Of a stretch of 64,000 nucleotides of DNA, positions 55,386 through 64,000 are shown one piece after another. Where the stretch lies: NCBI GenBank assembly GCA_017643215.1, contig JAEPNV010000006.1, positions 124,001 to 188,000 on the forward strand, written 5' to 3'. This DNA is from Roseibium sp. (GTDB lineage Bacteria; Pseudomonadota; Alphaproteobacteria; Rhizobiales; Stappiaceae). Under the pieces are notes generated by a model that was given only the letters and a program-made list of their open reading frames with translations, had not been told where the DNA came from and made no database searches. Made by a program: the position numbers and the translations under genes. The first letter of the stretch is position 1, and every line of letters starts with the position of its first letter.

Positions 55386-55569
55386 TTTATTCTTGCCTGT
55401 ACCTGGAGCCCGGCATGATCGCGCCACCGCTGACCGGGATTAAGAACCATGTCGCACACCACGGCCACATTTTCAAAGGTTCCGGCACGCAACCCGCACA
55501 CTGTGGCATCTTGAGGGCAATCCGTGGACAGCAGAAGGTCGCAGCGTCTTCTGCCCGGCGCGGCAGCGG

Positions 55570-57930
55570 TCAGTTCGCCACTTCGGTCGAGACTTGCGTA
55601 TTGCCGATGGTCCGCAGACCCACCCGCAGGAACAACGTCCGGTCGACGGTGTTGGCGTTGTTGCGGCTGCGGTCTTCCCCGTAGGAGACCGAGATCGAGA
55701 AGCCCTCGTCATCGTAGCCGACGCCGAACCCGTCCTGGACAAGGTCCTTGTTTTCCAGATCGTAGCGGAGCGACCCGAAAACCCGCCAGTTTTCCTGCAG
55801 TTGTAAGCTGGCCGATCCAAGCACCTCTTCGCGTGGCGTGTCGATGCCGACATCAGGTTGCGCGTTCAAAAACGCATAGGCGATGGAAGACACGACGGGT
55901 CCGTAGCGGCCGGAGGCCTGAGCCTGAAGGCGGTTCACGGAAAAGTCGTCATCGTCAAATCGGGCGTGGGCGCCGACCTTGAAGCCGTAGCGCGTATCCA
56001 CATAAAGGCTCCCTACATAGTCGGATTCGCTGCTGGCGAGCCCGGAATCAGCGGCCGCGCCCAGAAGGTCGGGGACCGCATAGGAGTTGTCGCCCGCCAG
56101 GTGATAGGACCGGCCGAACATGGCCGTAAGGTAGTGACCCTGGTCCAATTGAAACCGGTAGTTCAATCCAACATTCAAGCGCGTGCCGCCTTCGGCCCGG
56201 TCAAATCCGGAGAACTTGTCGTAGTCAAACAACGTGGTTGAATCGAAGACGAGACTTTGTGCATCGTCGTTCGGCAATTCCCCAATACGTTGTTCGTCCG
56301 GTCGCACGATGATCTGGGCGACCGGCTCCAGGATTTGATTGCCGCCTTCAAAGGTGGCGATGAACGGATACCGGTATTCCAAACCGGCGGCCGGCATCAT
56401 GCGGCCGACAAAGGATTCGCCCGTCAGTTCGGACACGTCGTTGTCGGCCGATGCAAGCCAGAACAAATCGCCCTTGATATAGGCAAACGGCGTGAACGAC
56501 TGACCCATCGGATCAATCAGGGTGCGGCGCCAATCCGCGCCAAGCGACAGGCGCGAGAACGTTCCGTCGACGCCGCGGAACCGGTTGTTGCCGTTCACGG
56601 AAAAAGCGTCGGTTTCCGCCCGGGTCAAGGACGTGAAATTGCCGGTCAGGGCCAGTTCGCCATCGGCGATCGGGTCGGCGAAGACGTAGTCGTAGTCGAT
56701 GACCGGCAATACGAACGGCTGTTTGTCCTGCAGAGAGCTGCCGACCGGCGAAAACGGCGGTGACGGCGCGTCGAATTTCCCGTTGGTGACGTAGTCTTCC
56801 TGCGAAATCGAGAAGGCGTAGCCTTTGAACGTCAGGCTGTTGCGGTTTGTATAGCCTTCCAGAAAAATCTCGGAGGTTTCGTTGTTGTCGTTGAAGCTGA
56901 CAAAGGAATAGTCCTTCAAAAACACGCGATCGCTTTTGTAGGTCAGATCCCAGCCGTAGAACCAGTGATCGGTCAGGCTGAAGTTGCCGGTTGTCTTGAA
57001 CGCGCCCCGCCAGCGTTCGTCGCCGCTCGTTCCGGCAAACTCGCTTGGCCGCGCCTGAAAGAGCCCGGCGCCCGAGACGGTGTACTGGCCGCTGGCAAGA
57101 CGGTGGCGGAATGTCGCATCCCCGAGCACGCCCTGCCTGGTCATCGGGGTGAGGGCCGTTGTCAGATCGTAATGCGGGTCGAGTGCCCAGTAATAGGGTA
57201 CGGTCACGCCATATCCCAACGTGTCCGAGATCACGCCGCTCGGCATGAGAAAACCCGATTTCCGTTTGACCGTCGGATCGGGCATCGACAAGAACGGTAC
57301 ATAGGCGATCGGCGTTCCGAAGAACTCCAGCGAGGCGTCCTCGTAATAGATCGTCCGCGCCTGCTGGTCGTGAATAATGGTCGCGGCCTTGATCCGCCAC
57401 AGCGGCGGTTTGTCCGGTGGCGTGGTTGGCCGCGTGTAGACCGTGTAGGTGCCGTTCGTGAACGTGGTGACGTTGCCGTCCTGCCGTGTCGCGCTTTCGG
57501 CGAGAAAGCGCGTGCGCTGCGGTGTGTCGAGACGCAGCGCCCGGGCAAAACCGTTGGCAAGATCTTCCGACAGCGTCAGTTCCTCGGTGCGCAGGACATT
57601 GCCGCCCGGCTCAATCATAATGACGTTGCCGCGGGCGGTCAGGAGGCTCTCGCGCCGGTCAAAGACGATCTGGTAAGCCTGGACCGTGATCCCGTCGTAA
57701 AAGACTTGGACGCTGCCCGTCGCAATGATCAGATCCCGGTCAAAATCATAGGTGATCTGATCGGATTCAAGCAGTAGTTCGGCGTTCGGATCGAGCTGGT
57801 CAACGAGTGCGGTATCTGTCGTCACTTGCCCTTGGGCGAGCGGAACGGAGACGCAAACGGGAACGATCGCGGCAATTGCGGCAACGCATGCGCGGACACA
57901 GGACCGCGCGGCCGGGCGGGCAGACTTCAT
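55570..57930 (-). CDS. lptD: LPS-assembly outer membrane protein LptD
   Basis: Outer-membrane barrel that inserts LPS into the outer leaflet with LptE. A signal peptide (CVAAIAAIVPVCVSVPLAQGQ) precedes the N-terminal beta-jellyroll (LLLESDQITYDFDRDLIIATG and VQAYQIVFDRR), then a 26-stranded barrel ending in aromatic-rich strands. 786 residues. ATG 57930 gives a better signal peptide than the TTG at 57963. The 184-base gap to surA contains no named feature. Order lptF-lptG-lptD is conserved. Confidence 0.94.
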   Translation of the reverse strand: MKSARPAARSCVRACVAAIAAIVPVCVSVPLAQGQVTTDTALVDQLDPNAELLLESDQITYDFDRDLIIATGSVQVFYDGITVQAYQIVFDRRESLLTARGNVIMIEPGGNVLRTEELTLSEDLANGFARALRLDTPQRTRFLAESATRQDGNVTTFTNGTYTVYTRPTTPPDKPPLWRIKAATIIHDQQARTIYYEDASLEFFGTPIAYVPFLSMPDPTVKRKSGFLMPSGVISDTLGYGVTVPYYWALDPHYDLTTALTPMTRQGVLGDATFRHRLASGQYTVSGAGLFQARPSEFAGTSGDERWRGAFKTTGNFSLTDHWFYGWDLTYKSDRVFLKDYSFVSFNDNNETSEIFLEGYTNRNSLTFKGYAFSISQEDYVTNGKFDAPSPPFSPVGSSLQDKQPFVLPVIDYDYVFADPIADGELALTGNFTSLTRAETDAFSVNGNNRFRGVDGTFSRLSLGADWRRTLIDPMGQSFTPFAYIKGDLFWLASADNDVSELTGESFVGRMMPAAGLEYRYPFIATFEGGNQILEPVAQIIVRPDEQRIGELPNDDAQSLVFDSTTLFDYDKFSGFDRAEGGTRLNVGLNYRFQLDQGHYLTAMFGRSYHLAGDNSYAVPDLLGAAADSGLASSESDYVGSLYVDTRYGFKVGAHARFDDDDFSVNRLQAQASGRYGPVVSSIAYAFLNAQPDVGIDTPREEVLGSASLQLQENWRVFGSLRYDLENKDLVQDGFGVGYDDEGFSISVSYGEDRSRNNANTVDRTLFLRVGLRTIGNTQVSTEVAN

Positions 57931-57970
57931 ACAGACGGGGCATGCGAGAGGATTGCGCGTCAATATCCCG

Positions 57971-59065
57971 TCACCCGTCTTCCTGATGCAGCAGGACCGT
58001 CAAACCCATCAGAACTCCAAAAATACCAGGCGCCCACGCAGCAACAATCGGGGGCACGATGCCGGCCCCTCCAAAATCCTTCGCAAGCTCTGAAAGAACG
58101 TAAAGCACGAAGCCAGCAAGGATTCCACCCAGAATCATCCGCCCAAGCCCTCCGAAGCGTGAAACCCTTAAGGAAACCGCGGCGGCAATCACGATCATTG
58201 CCGCCAAAAGCAACGGGCGCGCCAGAAGCGTTTGATATTGAAGCGTATATCGGTACGCCGGCAGCCCAGCGTTGCGGGCAAGCTCGATGAAGCGCGGAAG
58301 GTTCCAGAACGAGATCGATTCAGGAGACCCGATGCTCTCGCGCACTTCTGTGGCGGTCAAGAACGTGCTGATCTCATATCGTCCATAGGACTGCGGATCG
58401 CGTTCGGTCGTGTAGACGGTGACATCGGTCAAATTCCAGATTTCATGACCGAGCCGGGCTTCCCGCGCCTCAATCCGTTCTTTGAAGGTCCCGTCCCGAT
58501 CAAACGCGAATATGGTGACGTTCAACAGCCGTGTCCCATTGTCGACAAGCTGTTTGGCAAGCAGAACCGATTCGCCGTCCAGGCCATCCTGCCGGACCCA
58601 GACATCGTTCGTTGTCTGGAGAAGGAAGTTTTGCTCCGACCCGAAAAGGCCCGCGGCGACATCATCGGACCGCTGTTGCAGCCACACCGCTGCCGGATTG
58701 TAGACCGTGACCGCGAAGACGCCGATCGCCAGCCCGACGGCAATGGCGGGCAGGGTGAATTGCCAGACCGAGATACCGCTGGCCCTGGCGACGACGAGCT
58801 CCAGCGCCCGCGACAGGCTGACAAACGCCGCGATCGACCCGAACAGAACAACAAACGGGATGACCTGTTCAAGCAGCAGCGGCACGCGCAAGGCGGAGAT
58901 CATGCTGACACGCAGCACGGTAAATCCCTCCCTATCGCCGCCGCGCCGTACAAGCTCCAGCACATCGAACAGGAAAATCAGGGCGGCCGCGAGCAAGAAT
59001 AGGCCCAAAATCGCTTTGAAGAACCGGCCGGAAAAATACCCGGCAAGTGTGCGCCCGAGGATCAT
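57971..59065 (-). CDS. lptG: LPS export permease LptG
   Basis: Inner-membrane partner of LptF in the LptB2FG ABC extractor of LPS. The 364-residue protein has six helices in two sets of three, flanking a periplasmic beta-jellyroll (about 130-260). The opening ILGRTLAGYFSGRFFKAILG and the end region ELAKDFGGAGIVPPIVAAWAP are typical. The ATG at 59065 overlaps the lptF stop by four bases; the open frame to 59398 lies inside lptF. The ATPase LptB is not in the window. Confidence 0.94.
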   Translation of the reverse strand: MILGRTLAGYFSGRFFKAILGLFLLAAALIFLFDVLELVRRGGDREGFTVLRVSMISALRVPLLLEQVIPFVVLFGSIAAFVSLSRALELVVARASGISVWQFTLPAIAVGLAIGVFAVTVYNPAAVWLQQRSDDVAAGLFGSEQNFLLQTTNDVWVRQDGLDGESVLLAKQLVDNGTRLLNVTIFAFDRDGTFKERIEAREARLGHEIWNLTDVTVYTTERDPQSYGRYEISTFLTATEVRESIGSPESISFWNLPRFIELARNAGLPAYRYTLQYQTLLARPLLLAAMIVIAAAVSLRVSRFGGLGRMILGGILAGFVLYVLSELAKDFGGAGIVPPIVAAWAPGIFGVLMGLTVLLHQEDG

Positions 59066-60249
59066 GACAGGCCGCCTTCTCGCCGCGCGCCGAACCGGGC
59101 GGCCCAACGGTCGCCGGTGTCCAGGATCAGTTCGTTCAACCGGACCAGCCAGGCCGGACCGGGGCGCCGGCTTTCGCGCAAGACGAACCACAATGCGATC
59201 GCCATCCCCAAAAGCGGTACGGCGTAGAGCGCGGCCAAAAGCCCTGCGTTGGCCCCGCCAATGGCCGTAACGGCAAATCCACTGGTGCGCAGCAACAGGC
59301 AACTGGCGATCGCGCCAATCACCGCCAGTCCTCGGCTTTCCCGGGTTGTGCGGGCCTTGCCGAGAAACGCGAAAACGATCAAGGCAAAAGCGATGCAATA
59401 AAGCGGCTGGCTCAACCGGTCATTCAACTCGATCTGAAGCTTGTCCGGGTTTTGAAGCGCATAGGCGTCGTTCCGATCGGGACGGATCAGATTGAAGGTC
59501 GACCGTTCGCTCGCCTTGAAAGTCGGTTCCGAGGCCTCTGGAATGAGGTTGGATAGATCGAAGGCATAGGACTGGAACCGGACGATAGATATGTCGCCTT
59601 CGTTTTGCGGTTTTCGCTGAATCGTACCGTTTTGCATGACCAGCAACGTGCGGTCGGCGGCCTCGACAATGCGGCCGGTTTCCGCCTGGTAGGTGAAGGC
59701 GGTGTCGGGATCGCGAATGTCATGGAGCAGGAGCCCGTCCAAGGTTCCGCTGCCGGACCGGTTGCGGATGTGGAAGGTCAGCCCATCCTCGACGGTGATG
59801 AAACGTCCGGGTTTGACGATGTTTGCAACGAGATCCGCCCGAACGCGTGTGATTTCCTTGCGCAGTTCGGCGAGCCCCAGCGGAGAGAAATAGAGCGCCA
59901 TGCTTGCGCTCAATGCCGCGATCGCGACCGCGAACAGAAGAACCGGTTTCAGCACCAGGAAACGCGATCCGCCGGTGGCATCGATGACAATAAGTTCGCT
60001 GTCGCCCGACAACGCATTGAGAACGACGATCAGCGCGATCATCAGCGCGAAGGGGGCGACGATGACCAAAAGGAACGGCATGGCCAGCATCGTGATGCCG
60101 ATGAACTGGACGATCGTTTGCCCTTTTGATGTCACAAGATCGAGCTGACGCAGGGCCTGAGTCGCCCAAACAACCCCTGTCATGGCGGTGACAGCCATGA
60201 TGAACGCGAAAAACGCCCGGCGGATGATATATCGCTCAAGGGTTTTCAT
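59062..60249 (-). CDS. lptF: LPS export permease LptF
   Basis: Second permease of the LptB2FG complex, 395 residues. It begins TLERYIIRRAFFAFI, the coupling-helix mark of the family, followed by helices 1-3, a jellyroll of about 150 residues and helices 4-6. It carries a C-terminal cytosolic extension of 35-40 residues rich in Arg. It is the first gene of lptF-lptG-lptD and is divergent from pepA across a 240-base gap that shows no clear promoter elements to me. Confidence 0.94.
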   Translation of the reverse strand: MKTLERYIIRRAFFAFIMAVTAMTGVVWATQALRQLDLVTSKGQTIVQFIGITMLAMPFLLVIVAPFALMIALIVVLNALSGDSELIVIDATGGSRFLVLKPVLLFAVAIAALSASMALYFSPLGLAELRKEITRVRADLVANIVKPGRFITVEDGLTFHIRNRSGSGTLDGLLLHDIRDPDTAFTYQAETGRIVEAADRTLLVMQNGTIQRKPQNEGDISIVRFQSYAFDLSNLIPEASEPTFKASERSTFNLIRPDRNDAYALQNPDKLQIELNDRLSQPLYCIAFALIVFAFLGKARTTRESRGLAVIGAIASCLLLRTSGFAVTAIGGANAGLLAALYAVPLLGMAIALWFVLRESRRPGPAWLVRLNELILDTGDRWAARFGARREGGLS

Positions 60250-60489
60250 GCGGGCCGGTGCGCCTTCGCCTGACGTTGCTCAAACAATGGGTTAACCAGC
60301 CAATAGCACGGATTTTGGTGAATGGCCTCTCAACAAAAATGGTTAACAGCGGTTTCTTTTGCCAGTGCTTGCCCGGCCGCGTGTGCGGCGCCATCATAAG
60401 ACCTTGAACGAACCAACAATCCGCGCGTCCGGCTGAGCCTCCAGTCGAACGGTTAGCCGACCAAACGCGCGCCGCCATGGGAACAGCAA

Positions 60490-61995
60490 ATGACAGATCT
60501 CGCCAAGCTCACCTTCGTGAAACGCGCCACACCAAAAAAGGGGACCGCAGTTGTTTTCCTGGACGCGGATTTGCGCGGGGGCGCCGTGGTCAGCGAGCTT
60601 TTCTCAGGTGACCCGGACCGGATCGCCCATTTGGCCAAGATATCCGGTTTTACCGGAAAAAAAGCCACCGTGATCGATCTGATCGCGCCGGCCGATATGC
60701 CGGTTGATCGGCTTTTGGTCGTCGGTCTTGGGGCAACGGCGGAATTGTCCGAAGCCGATTGGCTGAAGCTTGGCGGGTCCGTCTGTTCGGCGCTTCAAAA
60801 CGCCAAGACCAGCGATGCGATGATTGTCATGGAAACGGCCGACGGGGAGGTGCCGGATGCTGCCGCTGCCGCCACGTTCGCCATGGGCCTGAAATTGCGG
60901 GCCTATAAATTTGATACCTATAAATCCAAGAAGTCGGATGCTGATTCAAAGCCTACCGCGATAAAAGTGCAGATCGGGGTGGCGGACACAAGGGCGGCCA
61001 AAAAGGCCTGGGCAGCGAAGGACGGCATTGCCGATGGCGTGTGCCTTGCGCGCGATTTGGTGAATGAGCCCGCCAACATTCTGGGCCCGGTTGAGTTCGC
61101 GAAAAAGGCGGCCGAACTCGAAGAACTTGGCGTTGATGTCGAAATCCTCGGCGACAAGGAACTGAAGAAACTCCAGATGAACGCACTTTTGGGCGTTGCC
61201 CAGGGGTCGGTAAAGCCTTCACGGCTTGTCGTCATGCGCTGGAACGGCGGAAAGAAGGGCGCCGCGCCCGCGGCTTTTGTTGGTAAGGGCGTGGTTTTTG
61301 ACACGGGCGGTATTTCAATCAAACCAGCCGGCGGCATGGAAGAAATGAAGGGTGACATGGGCGGCGCAGCAACTGTTGTCGGCCTCCTGCACGCGGTCGC
61401 CGCGCGCAAGGCCAAAGCCAATGTCATCGGTGTCATCGGTCTTGTCGAAAATATGCCCGACGGCAATGCCCAACGGCCGGGCGATATTGTCACCGCCATG
61501 TCCGGCACAACGATCGAGATCTTGAACACCGACGCGGAAGGCCGGTTGGTCCTGGCCGATGCGCTTTGGTACACGCAAGAAAAATACAAACCCGCCTGCC
61601 TGATCGATCTGGCGACCCTGACGGGTGCCGTGATCGTGGCCCTCGGCCATCATCACGCCGGCCTCTATGCCAACGATGACGATCTTGCCGCGAAAATTAC
61701 GGCGGCGGCCGAGGCGACCAGCGAGGCGGTCTGGCGGATGCCGTTATCCAAGGACTACGACAAGATGATCGACACGCCCAATGCCGATGTGAAAAACACC
61801 GGCGGGCGATGGGCCGGGTCGATCACGGCGGCGCAGTTTCTTCAACGGTTCGTCAAAGACGGCGTCCCTTGGGCGCATCTCGATATCGCCGGAACGGCGT
61901 TTTCGGCGCCAAAGACTGACATCAGCCAAGGCTGGGCGTCCGGATATGGTGTCCGGCTGCTGGACCGGTACATCGCTGACAACCACGAACGGTAG
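60490..61995 (+). CDS. pepA: cytosol (leucyl) aminopeptidase PepA
   Basis: M17 family two-metal aminopeptidase, 501 residues. The C-terminal catalytic domain has KGVVFDTGGISIKPAGGM, the metal motif NTDAEGRLVLAD and the DLATLTGAVIVALG helix. The N-terminal domain covers residues 1-165. PepA also binds DNA in some bacteria. Order pepA-holC downstream is conserved widely, here with an intervening 39-residue gene on the other strand. Confidence 0.95.
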   Translation: MTDLAKLTFVKRATPKKGTAVVFLDADLRGGAVVSELFSGDPDRIAHLAKISGFTGKKATVIDLIAPADMPVDRLLVVGLGATAELSEADWLKLGGSVCSALQNAKTSDAMIVMETADGEVPDAAAAATFAMGLKLRAYKFDTYKSKKSDADSKPTAIKVQIGVADTRAAKKAWAAKDGIADGVCLARDLVNEPANILGPVEFAKKAAELEELGVDVEILGDKELKKLQMNALLGVAQGSVKPSRLVVMRWNGGKKGAAPAAFVGKGVVFDTGGISIKPAGGMEEMKGDMGGAATVVGLLHAVAARKAKANVIGVIGLVENMPDGNAQRPGDIVTAMSGTTIEILNTDAEGRLVLADALWYTQEKYKPACLIDLATLTGAVIVALGHHHAGLYANDDDLAAKITAAAEATSEAVWRMPLSKDYDKMIDTPNADVKNTGGRWAGSITAAQFLQRFVKDGVPWAHLDIAGTAFSAPKTDISQGWASGYGVRLLDRYIADNHER

Positions 61996-62198
61996 CGGAA
62001 CAGCGGCCGCGTTTGTTCGCTAATGGCCTGGCCGTCTGCCGAGGTGCTCGGCCGGCCGGGGCTTTCTCCGGCGTATGCGTGGAATGACGCCAAACCTCGT
62101 GTCCGGCTTGTATACGCTCAAAACCGCAGCGCCCGCTTGGCCGGGATACCGGTAAAACGTGGCCGCCGCCGCTGCGGTGAATGAGAATTGCCCAAAGA

Positions 62199-62318
62199 TC
62201 AGCAGGTTTTATAGGCCTGACAGGCGGTCGCGGGCTCGGTGACAATCAATCCCATGCCCGCCGTCGCACCGGCCATGACGCAAACCAGCGCGAAAAAAAC
62301 AACAACACGTGTTGCCAT
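62199..62318 (-). CDS. 39-residue exported-type peptide
   Basis: A short gene found by eye between pepA and holC. GGGGG (62328-62324) lies five bases before the ATG. The protein has a basic start (ATRVVVFF), a hydrophobic core (ALVCVMAGATAGMGLIV, residues 10-26) and a polar tail (TEPATACQAYKTC) with two cysteines, C33 and C39. This is a signal peptide or membrane anchor with a tiny mature part. The 120-base frame has a normal base bias. I do not recognise a family. Surrounding sequence (61996-62198 and 62319-62536) has no other gene. Confidence 0.55.
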   Translation of the reverse strand: MATRVVVFFALVCVMAGATAGMGLIVTEPATACQAYKTC

Positions 62319-62536
62319 TCATTCCCCCAACTCAACACAACCAAAGGACCGCCGATTGATGATTCGTCCCGAATCCCTGAAGACGGTGTTTAGCCGTTCG
62401 ACATTTGCGAAGCGTTAATGATACGACTCGGTTGCCAAGTCCACGGCGGAGATGACACTCCAAATCACTCCTCCGGGCAGTGTTGCGAAACTGCACCAGG
62501 CGGCGACGTGGATGGCTTCGCAAGGGTGTCTTGGTC

Positions 62537-62989
62537 GTGACCGTTGAGGTTGTTTTTTATCACCTGCTCCACAAGCCGCTGGAAGCTGCGCTGCCCCAGC
62601 TTCTGCACAAGTGCCTTGACCGCGGTTGGGCGGTTGTCGTGCAGACCGGCTCTGTGGAGCGATGCGCGGCGCTCGATTCGCACCTTTGGACCTTCACAGA
62701 CGACAGTTTTCTGCCGCACGGAACCAAGCAGGACGGGCATGCGGACAAACAGCCGATTTATCTGACCAGCGAGGCCGACAATCCGAACAACGCCGATGTC
62801 CGCTTTCTCGTCGACCGTGCCGTTGTGCCGCCGCTTTCAGGTTATAAACGCGCCATATTCATGTTCGATGGCCGGGACGAGGACGCGGTGCGGGACGCCC
62901 GCCAAAGCTGGGCGGCCGCCAAGGCGGAAGGGTTTAACGTGACGTACTGGCAGCAGACCCAGGCCGGGGGGTGGGAGCAAAAGGCGTGA
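62537..62989 (+). CDS. holC: DNA polymerase III subunit chi
   Basis: Chi subunit that links the clamp loader to single-strand binding protein. The 150-residue protein has the family opening EVVFYHLLHKPLEAALPQLL and LDRGWAVVVQTGS, with the LPHGT and PIYLTSE motifs in the middle and MFDGRDEDAVRDAR near the end. The GTG at 62537 is chosen because it begins the family N-terminus and AAGGG is upstream; the frame to 62480 is likely spurious. It overlaps the methyltransferase start. Confidence 0.93.
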   Translation: MTVEVVFYHLLHKPLEAALPQLLHKCLDRGWAVVVQTGSVERCAALDSHLWTFTDDSFLPHGTKQDGHADKQPIYLTSEADNPNNADVRFLVDRAVVPPLSGYKRAIFMFDGRDEDAVRDARQSWAAAKAEGFNVTYWQQTQAGGWEQKA

Positions 62990-63693
62990 CGAAATCCGTG
63001 CATCAGGACCAAGCATTCATGGCGCGCCGCGATGCGGCCCGCCAGCGGATCGATCAGCTCACCGGTGCGCTTGGCGGCGCGGCGAAAGACCGTCTGGCGT
63101 GGTTCCACACCGTCTACAGGGAAGCTGCTGGCGACCCGGCGGCGATTCCCTGGGCGGACCTTGCGCCCAAACAGGTCCTGATGGAATGGCTTGCGGACAA
63201 TCCGGGCAAGGGGCGGAGGGCGATCGACATTGCCTGCGGTCTCGGCGACAATGCAGAGGCCCTGTCGGCCGCCGGATACCGGACGACGGCCTTCGACCTT
63301 GCCGAAGAGGCCATCGACTGGGCGAAGACCCGGTTCCCGGAAAGCCGGGTTGATTACCGGGCCGCGGACCTGTTCGATCTTCCGGCGGACTGGACCGCCG
63401 CGTTCGATCTGGTTCACGAGTGTTACACGGTCCAGGCACTTGACGGTGACATGCGAAACCGTGCTGCCGATGCGATCGCGGCGTTGGTCGCGCCGGGCGG
63501 TAAGCTTGTCTTCATCAACCGGTCCCGCGAAGAGGGCAGCGAGGCGAAGGGACCGCCATGGCCAGTGGTTCCGTCCGAATGGCGCCGCTTCGCCGATCTC
63601 GGACTGGAGCCGGTGTCGGAGCGTTTCTATACGATTGAGCGCCCGGACCGGACGATTCCCCATGTCATGGCTGTGTTCCAGCGACCAGCATAG
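62986..63693 (+). CDS. class I SAM-dependent methyltransferase
   Basis: A 235-residue methyltransferase with a Rossmann-like core. Motif I is AIDIACGLGDNAEAL and the post-I region is TAFDLAEEAIDWA; the motif IV region is AAFDLVHECYTVQAL. The C-terminal PPWPVVPSEWRRFADLGLEP matches the TPMT/ thiopurine or tellurite-resistance-like group of small-molecule methyltransferases. The substrate is unknown. The GTG start overlaps the holC stop and has GGAG eight bases upstream, so it is translationally coupled. Confidence 0.87.
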   Translation: MTKSVHQDQAFMARRDAARQRIDQLTGALGGAAKDRLAWFHTVYREAAGDPAAIPWADLAPKQVLMEWLADNPGKGRRAIDIACGLGDNAEALSAAGYRTTAFDLAEEAIDWAKTRFPESRVDYRAADLFDLPADWTAAFDLVHECYTVQALDGDMRNRAADAIAALVAPGGKLVFINRSREEGSEAKGPPWPVVPSEWRRFADLGLEPVSERFYTIERPDRTIPHVMAVFQRPA

Positions 63694-63714
63694 GACACAT
63701 TTGAAAGGGAGATC

Positions 63715-64000
63715 ATGACCAAGCTCAAAGTCTCATCCGCCGAACTGGTACAGCGTGCCCGAGCGCGGATCACGGAGGTCGATACCACCGAGGCGATTGC
63801 ATTAGCGGCCGACCCGGGCGTCGTGTTTGTCGATCTGCGCGATGTGCGCGAACGCCAGCGGTCCGGCTTCATTCCCGGCAGCTTCCACTGTCCTCGCGGT
63901 ATGGCCGAATTCTGGATCGATCCGGACAGCCCTTACTTCAAGCCCGTGTTCGCCGAGGACAAGCGGTTCATTTTCCATTGCGCGTCCGGCTGGCGATCGG
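63715..64000 (+). CDS. rhodanese-domain sulfurtransferase (3' cut by window end)
   Basis: The first 95 residues of a rhodanese-like protein. The fold opens VVFVDLRDVRERQRSGFIPG and the active-site loop holds C89 in FHCASGWRS, directly at the window edge. Single-domain rhodaneses carry sulfur as persulfide. AAAGGGAG six bases ahead supports the ATG. It follows the methyltransferase by 21 bases and may form an operon with it. Confidence 0.9.
   Translation, partial: MTKLKVSSAELVQRARARITEVDTTEAIALAADPGVVFVDLRDVRERQRSGFIPGSFHCPRGMAEFWIDPDSPYFKPVFAEDKRFIFHCASGWRS

Overview
The window is a compact, GC-rich (roughly 60% or more by eye) stretch of bacterial chromosome. Gene content and order fit an alphaproteobacterium, probably of the Hyphomicrobiales (Rhizobiales). 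Supporting blocks are lptF-lptG-lptD-surA-pdxA-rsmA beside pepA-holC, fabD-fabG-acpP-fabF-mltG-yicC-gmk, rpsF-rpsR-rplI, alr-radA-cvpA-purF and a yfgM-bamB-der run. I saw no tRNA, rRNA, insertion sequence, prophage or CRISPR array. Nearly all of it looks like stable chromosomal backbone.

Layout. 1-7.6 kb: the tail of a LysM protein; an ArsR regulator translationally coupled to an Atm1-type ABC exporter; a LysR regulator divergent from a 68-residue protein; the phosphatidylethanolamine pair psd-pssA; a GNAT acetyltransferase convergent with a MarR-GNAT fusion that has a very clear promoter and operator. 7.7-13.8 kb: a PadR-controlled RND efflux system (regulator, adaptor, pump), then a divergent small membrane protein preceded by four tandem 20-bp repeats. 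14.2-24.8 kb: PuuE-type allantoinase, a PobR-like AraC regulator, a small membrane protein, and a full 4-hydroxybenzoate/protocatechuate route (pobA and pcaDCHGIJFB). 25-31.6 kb: GDP-mannose pyrophosphorylase, DUF3429 protein, exported glutathione peroxidase, renalase-like flavoprotein, a sugar isomerase plus dehydrogenase pair, NnrU. 31.9-36.3 kb: yfgM-like, bamB, der, an inositol-phosphatase family gene. 36.5-45.5 kb, minus strand: SDR, purF, cvpA, radA, alr, dnaB and the rpsF-rpsR-rplI operon, which ends in a strong intrinsic terminator. 45.9-52.4 kb, plus strand: fatty-acid synthesis core, mltG, yicC, gmk. 52.6-60.2 kb, minus strand: rsmA, pdxA, surA and the LPS-transport genes lptD, lptG, lptF. 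60.5-64 kb: pepA, a previously overlooked 39-residue secreted-type peptide on the minus strand, holC, a methyltransferase and the start of a rhodanese-domain gene cut by the window end.

How the genes work together. PobA hydroxylates 4-hydroxybenzoate to protocatechuate. PcaHG cleaves the ring, PcaB, PcaC and PcaD convert the product to 3-oxoadipate, and PcaIJ plus PcaF feed it to the TCA cycle as succinyl-CoA and acetyl-CoA. Several blocks serve the envelope: psd/pssA for phospholipid, lptDFG and surA/bamB for outer membrane assembly, mltG and alr for peptidoglycan. No obviously new multi-gene system is present. The most unusual items are regulatory or small: the tandem-repeat leader at 13361-13440, the 35-bp dyad at 7591-7625, a minus-strand intrinsic terminator between fabG and acpP, the short peptide gene at 62199-62318, and an RND pump lacking two canonical proton-relay residues.
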